This document shows positions 42,901 to 50,471 of a stretch of 64,000 nt of DNA, piece after piece; positions within the stretch are counted from its first letter, which is position 1; each line of letters opens with the position of its first letter. The DNA lies in NCBI GenBank assembly GCA_045593325.1, contig JAZNWL010000067.1, forward strand, positions 28,582-92,581. The letters are read 5' to 3'. The translations under genes were made by a program, and so were the position numbers. The notes beneath the pieces are model-generated. The model did no database searches, was not told where the DNA came from, and saw only the letters and a list, made by a program, of their open reading frames with translations. The DNA comes from UMGS1484 sp045593325. Its GTDB lineage: Bacteria > Bacillota > Clostridia > Oscillospirales > Acutalibacteraceae.

Positions 42901-43339
42901 GCCACTTACTTCCCACGTTGGTTACAAAAGAAGCAGGCTGTGATGCTGCACTTTTGTTGCCCTCTTTATCCTTGGTTTCCACCTGCCAATAGTATAGCTG
43001 GTTTTCTTCCAGCAGGGCTGCTATGCCGTCCAAATGAACGTCGGTATTTTTATTGGATGCTACCCAACCGCTTTGGACAACGGGATTTTTCATAGAACTC
43101 TTTTTGGATACGGTTATCCGATAGGCGGTTTGAACCTCATTGGTATCGGGATCGTTCATTCGCCAAGAAAAGGCAGGATCCATGGTTTGAATGCCCAAAG
43201 GATTTTCCAAAAGATTCACCCGTAACCCATCGGGGGCTTGGGTGTGTTTATTGCTAAATAACGGTACCATAAACACCACTCCTATTCCTATTGCTACTGC
43301 TAAAACACAACAAAGGATAATAATGATTGATTTTTTCAT
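39983..43339 (-). CDS. Membrane-anchored alpha-L-rhamnosidase-like glycoside hydrolase (GH78)
   Basis: About 1118 aa. An N-terminal signal-anchor (MKKSIIIILCCVLAVAIGIG) is followed by a fibronectin-like domain (about 40-150), an inserted beta-sandwich/laminin-G-like domain (about 165-310), the GH78 N-terminal jelly-roll domains, the (alpha/alpha)6 catalytic domain (about 660-990, with DSQARERAPYEGD, where family members carry the acidic catalytic residues, and DWPLSERDG), and a C-terminal beta domain. It should remove terminal rhamnose from glycans outside the cell. ATG 43339 has GGAGAAGGA upstream and is 1 nt after the FAD-protein stop, so it shares that operon. No dockerin. Confidence 0.88.
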   Translation of the reverse strand: MKKSIIIILCCVLAVAIGIGVVFMVPLFSNKHTQAPDGLRVNLLENPLGIQTMDPAFSWRMNDPDTNEVQTAYRITVSKKSSMKNPVVQSGWVASNKNTDVHLDGIAALLEENQLYYWQVETKDKEGNKSAASQPASFVTNVGSKWQSLYGVWPVIQHSDDQTMANYRVEQTLSIHSGDALAILGHMDANGKNGYMIQVRNLDNVIKTHRITAGKIESKEFSAIDLNQYGIVLPKDQTEFGLRIDFTNHTISFAVDTGDGYVPAGQIDVWSQGNLTAGVFGYRTGGRESGTVDHIRVTSLGDNSVIYQSEFDKVDEHFPGFKVKDGKLEIPKSFYRCYFTGEVTNLANYAFFRSPKLSITPKKVEKAVISLATRGSSADRGMMADLYFNGVCLGVGSAREVNKVGSFAETSDYTKVFYNAFDATPYLQEGENVIGVAANCRDVARGVLVQMTLFYQDGTSEILTNSSVENGGWKVLDGSKAFSDIGSAVQTGYVSILYDNVTMKEYPMDWYQVSYDDSSWDDAMCNEAIADTTQGVEGRVLTPYCSENTLRLAETLPGKTLYRTEQNTLILDLGKEIVGGLKVNWTLPEDATITLRRGEELNDDGSVKYKLTAAPTYEDVWQLQKGENRFETLTMRTFRYVEFVGLSEGVLTALLSQAEGISGWAMEQAFDQTLSAFEATDGSHAATLMNRLYELCKYTIKATNQDVFVDSQARERAPYEGDLLVNANTSYSVSDDYSLARHSNEWLIDNPTWPNDYSIFMVEMAYSDLLYTGDTRSIVTYYEALKKKLTVNVEKQDQTTGLIEAKDSQAGNTAIIDWPLSERDGYQGSTYDVILNAEYVGIYGYMANIARVLGNEDDATYYEGLSDKLKQTLLTYAYNKEAGCFYDSLSRDLKPTNHSSVHATAYALAYGVFDSREMADKMCQYVYDRCKDEFVGSVYMSYFILKGLYKGNHGEMAEALLTIPTVGENVKTFASLLDDLNCTITPEAWGHKHKGNMTLSHPWGASPGCSIVQGMFGIFPTTPGFYTFDIKLQPGQIRSASVTAPSVQGSISAAYEQTESGMTATVTVPANTTATLWLPAEKQGELTLNGTATDGEFDGAYMKLTLGSGTHTVVLTEK

Positions 43340-43340
43340 G

Positions 43341-44942
43341 TCATTCCTTCTCCTGTTCTTCCAAAATATGCAATGCCACCCGTATTCCGTCGGTGGCGGC
43401 TGAGGTAATCCCCCCTGCATAGCCTGCCCCTTCACCGCAGGGGTAAATACCGTGAATATTAGCTTGATAATCTTCCCCTCGAGGCATTTTCACAGGGGAT
43501 GAACTACGGGTTTCAGGGCCGGTTAACACACTATCAGCGGCGTCGAACCCCTTTAATTTTTGCCCTAAAACAGGCAACGCCTTCCGCAAAGAATCGGTTA
43601 CAAACGGGGGAAGATATTCTTCCAATTTGCAAAAGGTTACCCCCGGTTTGTAGGTGGGTTCCACCTCACCAAGAACGCAAGAGGGTTGATTTTTCAAAAA
43701 GTCCCCTACCAGTTGCACAGGAGCAAAATAGTTTTCTCCCCCTGCACGAAAGGCGGCTTGCTCAATAGTTTCCTGGAGTTTCATGCCTGCCAAGGGGTGG
43801 TCACTGCCGAAGTCAGCAGGACTCACTCCCACCAACAGCCCGCTGTTGGCATTTTTGCCACCCCGGGCAAACAGGCTCATGCCATTAGTGCAAACGCCCC
43901 CCACTTGAGAAGCCGATGCCACCACTTGTCCCCCGGGACACATGCAGAAAGTATATACCCCTCTGCCATCGGGCAGATGGGTGCTTAATTTATATTCTGC
44001 CGTAGGTAACGGCGGAGATGACCATTTTTCACCATATTGTGAAAAATTTATCAAACTTTGGGGATGTTCAATGCGAACCCCCAAAGAAAAGGCTTTTTGT
44101 TCCATAAGGAGGCCTTTTTCCAGTAGCATTTGGGCGGTGTCCCGAGCACTGTGCCCCAACGCCAAAATCAAGCGGTTACAAGGAATTTCCTTGGTTTCTT
44201 CCGGAGTTTCCACCACAATGCTTCCCAGGGTACCGTCTTTAATATTGATATCGGTCAACCGATGGGAAAACAGCACCTTTCCCCCTAAGGATTCAATTTC
44301 CTTTCGCATGGAACGAACCACATTCACCAAGCGATCGGTACCCACATGAGGTTTGGCTTGATACAAGATTTCTTCCGGGGCGCCATGCTCCACAAAAGTT
44401 TCCAGCACAAAGCGGTTGCGGGGGTCTTTTGTGCCTGTGTTCAGTTTCCCATCGGAAAAGGTGCCTGCACCACCTTCCCCAAACTGCACGTTGCTTTGGG
44501 GATTCAGCAGCCCTTTTTTCCAGAAGTCCGAAACGGTTTTCATCCGTTGTTCCACCGCTTCTCCTCGGTCAATCAAAACAGGGTTTGCCCCCGCCCTTGC
44601 CAGCACCAGCCCTGCAAACAGTCCCGCAGGGCCGCACCCCACGATAACCGTCCCTTCAGTTTTTTTGTGACAAGGCAGAATCGTAAACTCATTTTTCTGT
44701 GAGCTGACCAACGTGGTCTGTTTATGTTTCATTCTTTTGATTGCCTTTTCTTCCCGGGCAACCTCAAAAGAAAAACTGCAATTAAACACTACATTGGGTT
44801 TCTTTCTGGCATCCACTGATTTTTTGGTCAGTCGGCAGTTGCTCACTTCTTTTTCCGAAAGCCCTGTTACCCGGGCAATGATTTTGGCGAGATTGGAAAA
44901 ATCGCAATCAGGGGGTAAGATTACGTTACTGATTTGAATCAT
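43341..44942 (-). CDS. FAD-dependent oxidoreductase, COG2509 family
   Basis: 533 aa. An N-terminal RNA-binding-like/DUF-type extension (about 1-95) precedes the FAD-binding Rossmann motif VIVGCGPAGLFAGLVLARAG, with GEGGAGTFSDGKLNTGTKD and a C-terminal GEGAGYAGGITSAATDGIR. These mark the uncharacterised FAD dehydrogenases of the COG2509 type, widespread in Firmicutes. Substrate unknown. Start overlaps the stop of the upstream gene (ATGA). Confidence 0.9.
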   Translation of the reverse strand: MIQISNVILPPDCDFSNLAKIIARVTGLSEKEVSNCRLTKKSVDARKKPNVVFNCSFSFEVAREEKAIKRMKHKQTTLVSSQKNEFTILPCHKKTEGTVIVGCGPAGLFAGLVLARAGANPVLIDRGEAVEQRMKTVSDFWKKGLLNPQSNVQFGEGGAGTFSDGKLNTGTKDPRNRFVLETFVEHGAPEEILYQAKPHVGTDRLVNVVRSMRKEIESLGGKVLFSHRLTDINIKDGTLGSIVVETPEETKEIPCNRLILALGHSARDTAQMLLEKGLLMEQKAFSLGVRIEHPQSLINFSQYGEKWSSPPLPTAEYKLSTHLPDGRGVYTFCMCPGGQVVASASQVGGVCTNGMSLFARGGKNANSGLLVGVSPADFGSDHPLAGMKLQETIEQAAFRAGGENYFAPVQLVGDFLKNQPSCVLGEVEPTYKPGVTFCKLEEYLPPFVTDSLRKALPVLGQKLKGFDAADSVLTGPETRSSSPVKMPRGEDYQANIHGIYPCGEGAGYAGGITSAATDGIRVALHILEEQEKE

Positions 44943-46168
44943 ATCTTATTCTCCCCCGCCATGGCATTGGCTGCCAGAATTCCCGAAGTCCATGCCCATT
45001 GCAGATTAAAGCCGCCGCAATCCCCTGTAACGTTCAGCAGTTCTCCTGCCACGAACAGACCTTTGACCTTTTTGGATTCCATGGTTTCAGGCCAAAATTC
45101 CTTGGTATGGATACCGCCCCCTGTTACCTGGGCTTGTTGCCAACCATTGGTGCCTGTTACTTCCAGGGTGAATTTTTTGAGGATTCCCGCAATGGCAGAC
45201 TGCTCTTTAGGGGTTACACTACCGCAAAGACAGCTGAGTTTTTCAATCCCCGCCAGTTTCACCAGGGTTTGCCCCAAACGCTTATTTACAAAGCCTGTCA
45301 GCAATTCTTCACAGGTACGATTAGGGAATTGCTTGCACCGACGGCCGATTTCCTCCTTAATTTCGATAAAAGACAAAGTGGGCATAACATCCAAAACCAC
45401 TTTACCTCCGCCTGCTTTTGACAAAAGTCCCGACACCTGCAACACGGGAGGTCCCGAAATTCCATAGTCGGTAAAGAGGATTTCCCCGAATTCTTTTCGT
45501 TGTTCCTCATGAGTATAAGCGGTAACGGTGCCGTCCACCTTGATCCCCTTTAAGGGGCGAATGGCTTCTTTTTCAGTAGTGAGTTGCACAATGGCGGGAT
45601 ACAAAGGCGTTGCCGTATGCCCCAAACCCCTCAACAAATCATATCCATTGGTCTTTTGGGAAGGCTTTAGCCCTGCCTTTCCCCCGGTTGCCACCAACAC
45701 CTTATTCCCGTAAACTATACCCTTGTTGGTATGAATTTCAAAGGATTTTCCTTGTTTTATGCCGGTTGCTTCACAACCGGAAATCAAAGAAATCCCTGTT
45801 TCTTCTAAAGCAAACCGCAGTTGATCTACCACCGAACCCGCTTGCAAAGACCGAGGATACACCTTGCCTTCTTCCAATTCCACAGGAGAAACGCCCAGGT
45901 TTCTCATCCAACCCAGGGTTTTTTCCACCCCAAAACAGCCGAAAGCATGTTGAGCAAAGTCTTCGTCCCCAAAATAGCGACCTTGTAACCCTTTATTGTT
46001 GGTGAGGTTGCATCGCCCGTTGCCGGTAATCAACAGTTTTTTTCCAACCCTGTCTTCCCGTTCCAAAAGAGCGACCTGCAAGGTAGGGTTGATTTTTTTC
46101 ACTTGAATTCCTGCCACCAATCCCGCGGCACCGCCGCCGATTATGACAATATCAAACATCTGTTTCAT
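44939..46168 (-). CDS. NAD(P)/FAD-dependent oxidoreductase, HI0933/YhiN family
   Basis: 409 aa. IIGGGAAGLVAGIQ near residue 7, GKKLLITGNGRCNLTNN, VATGGKAGLKPSQKTNGYDL, and the C-terminal GGFNLQWAWTSGILAANAM match the HI0933-like flavoproteins (also the BaiN family). The reaction is not known here. First gene of a leftward operon with the COG2509 protein and the rhamnosidase; AAGGAG lies upstream. Its promoter is between the two parS sites. Confidence 0.92.
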   Translation of the reverse strand: MKQMFDIVIIGGGAAGLVAGIQVKKINPTLQVALLEREDRVGKKLLITGNGRCNLTNNKGLQGRYFGDEDFAQHAFGCFGVEKTLGWMRNLGVSPVELEEGKVYPRSLQAGSVVDQLRFALEETGISLISGCEATGIKQGKSFEIHTNKGIVYGNKVLVATGGKAGLKPSQKTNGYDLLRGLGHTATPLYPAIVQLTTEKEAIRPLKGIKVDGTVTAYTHEEQRKEFGEILFTDYGISGPPVLQVSGLLSKAGGGKVVLDVMPTLSFIEIKEEIGRRCKQFPNRTCEELLTGFVNKRLGQTLVKLAGIEKLSCLCGSVTPKEQSAIAGILKKFTLEVTGTNGWQQAQVTGGGIHTKEFWPETMESKKVKGLFVAGELLNVTGDCGGFNLQWAWTSGILAANAMAGENKI

Positions 46169-46185
46169 GGGCTTCTCCTTGCTTT

Positions 46186-46201
46186 TGTTTCACGTGAAAC
46201 A
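46186..46201. other. parS site 1 (ParB-binding palindrome)
   Basis: TGTTTCACGTGAAACA, a perfect 16-bp palindrome identical to the known consensus TGTTNCACGTGAAACA. It lies just downstream of the leftward promoter at 46214-46242. Confidence 0.97.
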
Positions 46202-46213
46202 CACTTTGCTGTT

Positions 46214-46242
46214 ATTATACCACCCCTCTCTCTTGGTGGCAA
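46214..46242 (-). promoter_or_regulatory. Sigma-A promoter of the flavoprotein-rhamnosidase operon
   Basis: Minus strand TTGCCA (46237-46242), 17-bp spacer, TATAAT (46214-46219). A 5-bp inverted repeat (CCACC/GGTGG) lies in the spacer. Confidence 0.75.
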
Positions 46243-46264
46243 CCCCTTTTCTGTTTATAAAAAT

Positions 46265-46280
46265 TGTTTCATGTGAAACA
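46265..46280. other. parS site 2 (one mismatch)
   Basis: TGTTTCATGTGAAACA differs from parS site 1 at one base (C to T, the central CACGTG becoming CATGTG). It is 79 bp from site 1. Confidence 0.9.
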
Positions 46281-46316
46281 TTTTTTATAGAAAACCTTTA
46301 TTTTTGCAAAATTGTG

Positions 46317-46325
46317 TGCTATACT
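46317..46325 (+). promoter_or_regulatory. Extended -10 promoter of parA
   Basis: TGCTATACT gives an extended -10; no good -35 at 17 bp. About 34 nt upstream of the parA start. Confidence 0.5.
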
Positions 46326-46358
46326 GTTAAACAGAATTTCACGAACGGAGGGATACCG

Positions 46359-47126
46359 TTGAGCAAAATCATTGCCATTGCCAACCAAAAGGGTGGCGTA
46401 GGCAAAACCACCACTGCAGTAAACTTAACCGCCGCCTTGGGTGCCGCAGGGAAAAAAGTGTTATTGGTAGACGCTGACCCTCAGGGAAACACCACCAGCG
46501 GATACGGGATTGATAAACGTTCGGTTTCCCTTTCCACCTATCAGGTGTTATTGGGATCTGCATCTGCCCAGGATGCCATCATAGAAACTCAATTTTCCAA
46601 CGTATGGGTGTTGCCTGCCAGTATGGATCTGGCAGCTGCAGAACTGGAACTTTCGGAAATGGACAAGCGTGCCACCCGTTTACGGATTGCTCTTGCCTTG
46701 GTAAAAAACCAATTTGACTATATTATGATTGACTGCCCACCTTCCTTAGGGTTGGTAACCATTAACGGCCTTTGTGCCGCAGACACCTTGTTGGTGCCCA
46801 TTCAATGCGAGTATTACGCCCTGGAAGGACTTTCTCAACTCATGGCTACGGTGCGGCAAATTAAACGGTTATATAATGAACGTCTGGAATTGGAAGGAGT
46901 TTTGCTTACCATGTATGACGGGCGATTGAATTTAACCCGTCAAGTGGTGAACGAAGTGAAAAAATTCTTCCCCGGCAAGGTATTTGCCACTCCCATTCCC
47001 CGTGCGGTGCGACTGTCTGAAGCCCCCGGGTTCGGGATGCCGGTTTTATATTATGATAAAAGTTCAAAGGGAGCCGAAGCTTATAATATGGTGGCGGCGG
47101 AAATTTTAGAAAACAATCAAGCGTAA
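46359..47126 (+). CDS. parA: Chromosome partitioning ATPase ParA/Soj
   Basis: About 255 aa from TTG 46359, chosen because GGAGGG lies 8 nt upstream and ParA proteins begin with xKIIAIANQKGGVGKTT. The deviant Walker A KGGVGKTT, VDADPQGNTT and the DCPPSLGLVTINGL segment are present. ParA works with ParB in origin segregation and, in Bacillus, in control of DnaA. Followed by parB after 12 nt. Confidence 0.97.
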   Translation: MSKIIAIANQKGGVGKTTTAVNLTAALGAAGKKVLLVDADPQGNTTSGYGIDKRSVSLSTYQVLLGSASAQDAIIETQFSNVWVLPASMDLAAAELELSEMDKRATRLRIALALVKNQFDYIMIDCPPSLGLVTINGLCAADTLLVPIQCEYYALEGLSQLMATVRQIKRLYNERLELEGVLLTMYDGRLNLTRQVVNEVKKFFPGKVFATPIPRAVRLSEAPGFGMPVLYYDKSSKGAEAYNMVAAEILENNQA

Positions 47127-47138
47127 GAAGGTGATTGC

Positions 47139-47981
47139 ATGATAAAAAAAGGTGGATTGGGTAAGGGCCTGGATGCCCTTTTTGAAGAAAATCAATCCCA
47201 GGAAACCAAACCGGTCTCGGTTCGGATTTCTCAAATTGAACCCAATAAAGACCAACCCCGAAAAGAGTTTGACCAGGATGCTCTGGATGATTTAGCCGAC
47301 AGCATTCGTACCTACGGGTTATTGCAACCCTTGGTAGTTCGTCCTTTGGAAAAAGGGTATCAGTTGGTAGCAGGGGAACGGAGATGGCGGGCTTCCCGCA
47401 TTGCCGGACTTACCGAAGTGCCTGTTATTATTCGGGAGTTGACCGATGCCGAAACAGCGGAAATCGCCATGGTAGAAAACCTGCAACGGGAAGACTTGAA
47501 TCCCATTGAAGAGGCTTCGGGGTATAAAGCGTTGATGGATGATTTCGGCTTGACCCAGGACGAAGTTGCCGCTAAAGTTGGTCGTTCCCGTTCTGCCGTT
47601 GCCAATGCAGTTCGGTTGTTGGGGCTTCCCGATTCCATTCTGGAACTGGTGAAAAAAGGAAAAATTTCAGCAGGGCACGGCCGTGCTTTGCTGGCGTTCA
47701 AAGACCCGGAAGAACAACAAAAAGCCGCCCGTGTGGCAAGTTTTGGTGCCAACGTTCGGGAAATTGAACGACTTGCCAAAAAAGCAGAAGAAAAAGCACC
47801 TTCTTCAGTCAAGACCAATAAAGAAAAGGTTTCTTCTCCTTATTTTAAAGAAGTGGAACTTTCCTTGCAGGAACTCCTGGGCAGACCTGTTAAAGTTCGG
47901 GAAAAGAACGGAAAAGGGACCCTGGAAATTGCCTTTTATAATCAAGACGATTTAAAAAATATTGCCTTAAAATTCGAGTAA
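47139..47981 (+). CDS. parB: Chromosome partitioning protein ParB/Spo0J
   Basis: 280 aa. The N-terminal ParB/Srx CTPase domain has GERRWRASRIAGL and AEIAMVENLQREDLNPIEEA, then a helix-turn-helix (LTQDEVAAKVGRSRSAVANA) that reads parS, and a C-terminal dimerisation part. It should bind the parS sites at 46186 and 46265, spread, and load SMC. In operon with parA and probably serS. Confidence 0.97.
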   Translation: MIKKGGLGKGLDALFEENQSQETKPVSVRISQIEPNKDQPRKEFDQDALDDLADSIRTYGLLQPLVVRPLEKGYQLVAGERRWRASRIAGLTEVPVIIRELTDAETAEIAMVENLQREDLNPIEEASGYKALMDDFGLTQDEVAAKVGRSRSAVANAVRLLGLPDSILELVKKGKISAGHGRALLAFKDPEEQQKAARVASFGANVREIERLAKKAEEKAPSSVKTNKEKVSSPYFKEVELSLQELLGRPVKVREKNGKGTLEIAFYNQDDLKNIALKFE

Positions 47982-47996
47982 CAAGGGGAATGTATT

Positions 47997-49268
47997 ATGT
48001 TAGATTTAAAACAAATTCGTAACAATCCGCAAGAAGTAAAAGATGCTTTGCGTCGGAGAAATGCCGATTATGACGCCGCCATTGATGAACTGTTGGAAAT
48101 TGATGAAAAACGGCGGGAAATCTCCACCAAAGCCGATAACATGAAAGCTCAACAAAATGCGGCTTCCAAAAAGATCCCCATGCTGAAAAAAGTCGGGGAA
48201 GACGTTTCCACCATTATGGAAGAAATGAAAGCCTTGTCGGAACAAGTGAAAGAATGCAACGCCCAGTTGTCGGTTTTGGAAGAAAAACAACGGTATTTGC
48301 TTCTTACCATTCCCAACACGCCAAACGCTGACATTCCCGATGGGAAAGATGACAGCGACAACGTGGAAATTCGCCGTTGGGGAGAACCCAAAAACTTTGA
48401 TTTTGAAGCCAAAGCCCACTGGGATATCGGCGCTGATTTGGGGATTCTGGATCCTGAAACCGCAGGAAAAGTAACCGGCGCCCGTTTTCATTTTTACCGT
48501 GGTTTGGGTGCTCGTTTGGAACGGGCCGTTATCAACTATTATCTGGATACCCATACCGCAAACGGCTACACCGAAATTCTGCCTCCCTACATGGTAAACC
48601 GTGCTTCCATGACCGGGACCGGCCAATTACCCAAATTTGAAGAAGACGCTTTTAAAGTGGAAAATACCGACTATTTCTTGATTCCCACAGCAGAAGTTCC
48701 TGTTACCAACATCCACCGTGACGAAATTATCGACGGTTCCAAATTGCCCATTAAATACTGCGCTTATTCGGCTTGTTTCCGTGGGGAAGCAGGTTCCGCA
48801 GGACGGGATACCAGAGGGCTGATTCGTCAACATCAATTCAATAAAGTGGAATTGGTAAAATTTGCCGACCCCGAACATTCTTATGAAGAATTGGAATCCT
48901 TAACACAAGATGCCGAACGGGTTTTGCAAGGGTTGGGGCTTCCTTACCGTGTGGTTTGCCTGTCTTCGGGGGATATCGGATTCTCCTCAGCAAAAACTTA
49001 CGATATAGAAGTTTGGTTGCCCAGTTATAACCGCTACTGTGAAATCTCCAGTTGCTCCAACTTTGAAGATTACCAAGCCCGTCGGGCTTCCATTCGTTTC
49101 AAAAACGGTGCCGGGGATAAAGCCAAATTGGTTCATACCCTGAACGGTTCGGGGGTTGCTATTGGCAGAACGGTTGCTGCCATTTTGGAAAACTACCAAA
49201 ATGAAGACGGTTCGGTTACTGTTCCTGAAGCCTTGCGTCCTTATATGGGAACCGATATCATTAAATAA
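47997..49268 (+). CDS. serS: Seryl-tRNA synthetase
   Basis: 423 aa class II synthetase. N-terminal coiled-coil arm for tRNA-Ser (residues 1-105), and class II motifs in the C-terminal domain (motif 2 near FRGEAGSAGRDTRGLIRQHQ and motif 3 near LNGSGVAIGRTVAAILENYQ). Starts 15 nt after parB. No T-box leader is present in that short gap. Confidence 0.97.
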   Translation: MLDLKQIRNNPQEVKDALRRRNADYDAAIDELLEIDEKRREISTKADNMKAQQNAASKKIPMLKKVGEDVSTIMEEMKALSEQVKECNAQLSVLEEKQRYLLLTIPNTPNADIPDGKDDSDNVEIRRWGEPKNFDFEAKAHWDIGADLGILDPETAGKVTGARFHFYRGLGARLERAVINYYLDTHTANGYTEILPPYMVNRASMTGTGQLPKFEEDAFKVENTDYFLIPTAEVPVTNIHRDEIIDGSKLPIKYCAYSACFRGEAGSAGRDTRGLIRQHQFNKVELVKFADPEHSYEELESLTQDAERVLQGLGLPYRVVCLSSGDIGFSSAKTYDIEVWLPSYNRYCEISSCSNFEDYQARRASIRFKNGAGDKAKLVHTLNGSGVAIGRTVAAILENYQNEDGSVTVPEALRPYMGTDIIK

Positions 49269-49287
49269 AATAATATAATATAAATAA

Positions 49288-49325
49288 AGCCAATGCAGAA
49301 CAAAAACTGCATTGGCTTTTTCTTT
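49288..49325 (+). terminator. Intrinsic terminator after serS
   Basis: AGCCAATGCAG...CTGCATTGGCT stem followed by a T-rich run, about 20 nt after the stop. Confidence 0.95.
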
Positions 49326-49332
49326 TTTAAAC

Positions 49333-50268
49333 TTACATGGTGGTCTGGGCAACTGCCACCACCAAAGGCATAGTGACAATGGAAAACAGGGTACATAAAC
49401 TCACCATGCGGGAAGCATATACTTCGTCCTGCCCGAATAATACCGCAAACAATGAAGTGTTGCTGGCGGTGGGAGCACAAATAGGAATCATACATGCTAC
49501 CAATAAGAATCCCTGTACGTTAAGCAAATATAAAATGCCCAGTACCGAAAAGGGAATTACAAGTAACCGAAGAATGACACCTAAAAGAATGTATCCGTCT
49601 CCTTTTTGAATTTTCAAGGTCATTTTTCCTAAATAAAATCCTGTTACCAACATAGCCATGGGCGTATTCATGTTGGACAGCATATGCATGGGTTCCAATA
49701 TCACCGAAGGGCATTCAAACCGCAGGAAAAACAAGGGTAATCCCACTAATACACTGATGATGCCGGGATTCATGAATATTTGTTTCACCGCTTTGGATCG
49801 ATCAAAATAATGATATATTCCCACACCGTAGGTCCAGCATAAACATTGGAATATCCCAACGTAAATAGAAACAATAAAAACCCCTTCTGCCCCCAATAAT
49901 GCCGAAACCAAGGGTAAGGACATAAATCCGCAGTTGGAAAATACCGTACCAAATTTCAACACTGATTGAAAGGAAGCATCACTTTTTCGAAACGCCAAGG
50001 TGGACAATATTCCGCCTATTAAAGTGCAAAGCAAACAGGCACCCACAGTAATTCCCATTTGTTGCACTTTTTCTGTGGAAAACTCCACTGTCAGAAAACT
50101 TTCCACAATAACACAAAAAGTAATTAACTTAATCAGCACGTTGGTCATTTGTTTTGCGCCCACTTCATGAATCCATTTTGCTTTTCCGCAAAGGATTCCT
50201 GCGCCCATCAATAAAAATAACTGTAAAACCTGCTTGGCAACTTCTAAAATATTACCCCATAATTGCAA
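49333..50268 (-). CDS. AEC family (auxin efflux carrier-like) transporter
   Basis: About 311 aa with ten hydrophobic segments. The pattern GAGILCGKAKWIHEVGAKQMTN, FGTVFSNCGFMSLPLVSALL and C-terminal ICAPTASNTSLFAVLFGQD matches the AEC family of malonate/organic-acid permeases. Substrate unknown. TTG 50268 is taken as the start because AAAAGGGG lies 7 nt upstream; a TTG six codons earlier lacks such a site. It runs against the flanking genes. Confidence 0.85.
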   Translation of the reverse strand: MQLWGNILEVAKQVLQLFLLMGAGILCGKAKWIHEVGAKQMTNVLIKLITFCVIVESFLTVEFSTEKVQQMGITVGACLLCTLIGGILSTLAFRKSDASFQSVLKFGTVFSNCGFMSLPLVSALLGAEGVFIVSIYVGIFQCLCWTYGVGIYHYFDRSKAVKQIFMNPGIISVLVGLPLFFLRFECPSVILEPMHMLSNMNTPMAMLVTGFYLGKMTLKIQKGDGYILLGVILRLLVIPFSVLGILYLLNVQGFLLVACMIPICAPTASNTSLFAVLFGQDEVYASRMVSLCTLFSIVTMPLVVAVAQTTM

Positions 50269-50380
50269 GTAAATACCCCTTTTCAAACAATGTCTTTACT
50301 ACAATAAACCCTATGACTTCCCTTTGTCAAGCACTTTCAGTAAAAACCCAAAAGAAACCGCAAAAACTTCATCCAAAGTG

Positions 50381-50409
50381 TTGAAAATTTTACCTGTTTG
50401 TGGTATGAT
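50381..50409 (+). promoter_or_regulatory. Promoter of dnaA
   Basis: TTGAAA (50381-50386), 17-bp spacer, TATGAT (50404-50409), giving a leader of about 55 nt. Confidence 0.75.
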
Positions 50410-50471
50410 AATTGAGTATAAATATGTCCGTTTTTCTTTTCATATATGCTAAAATTTAAGGAGTATAAAAA

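Noticed and set aside
47982..47996. T-box leader upstream of serS
   Set aside because: Only 15 nt separate parB and serS, too short for a T-box.
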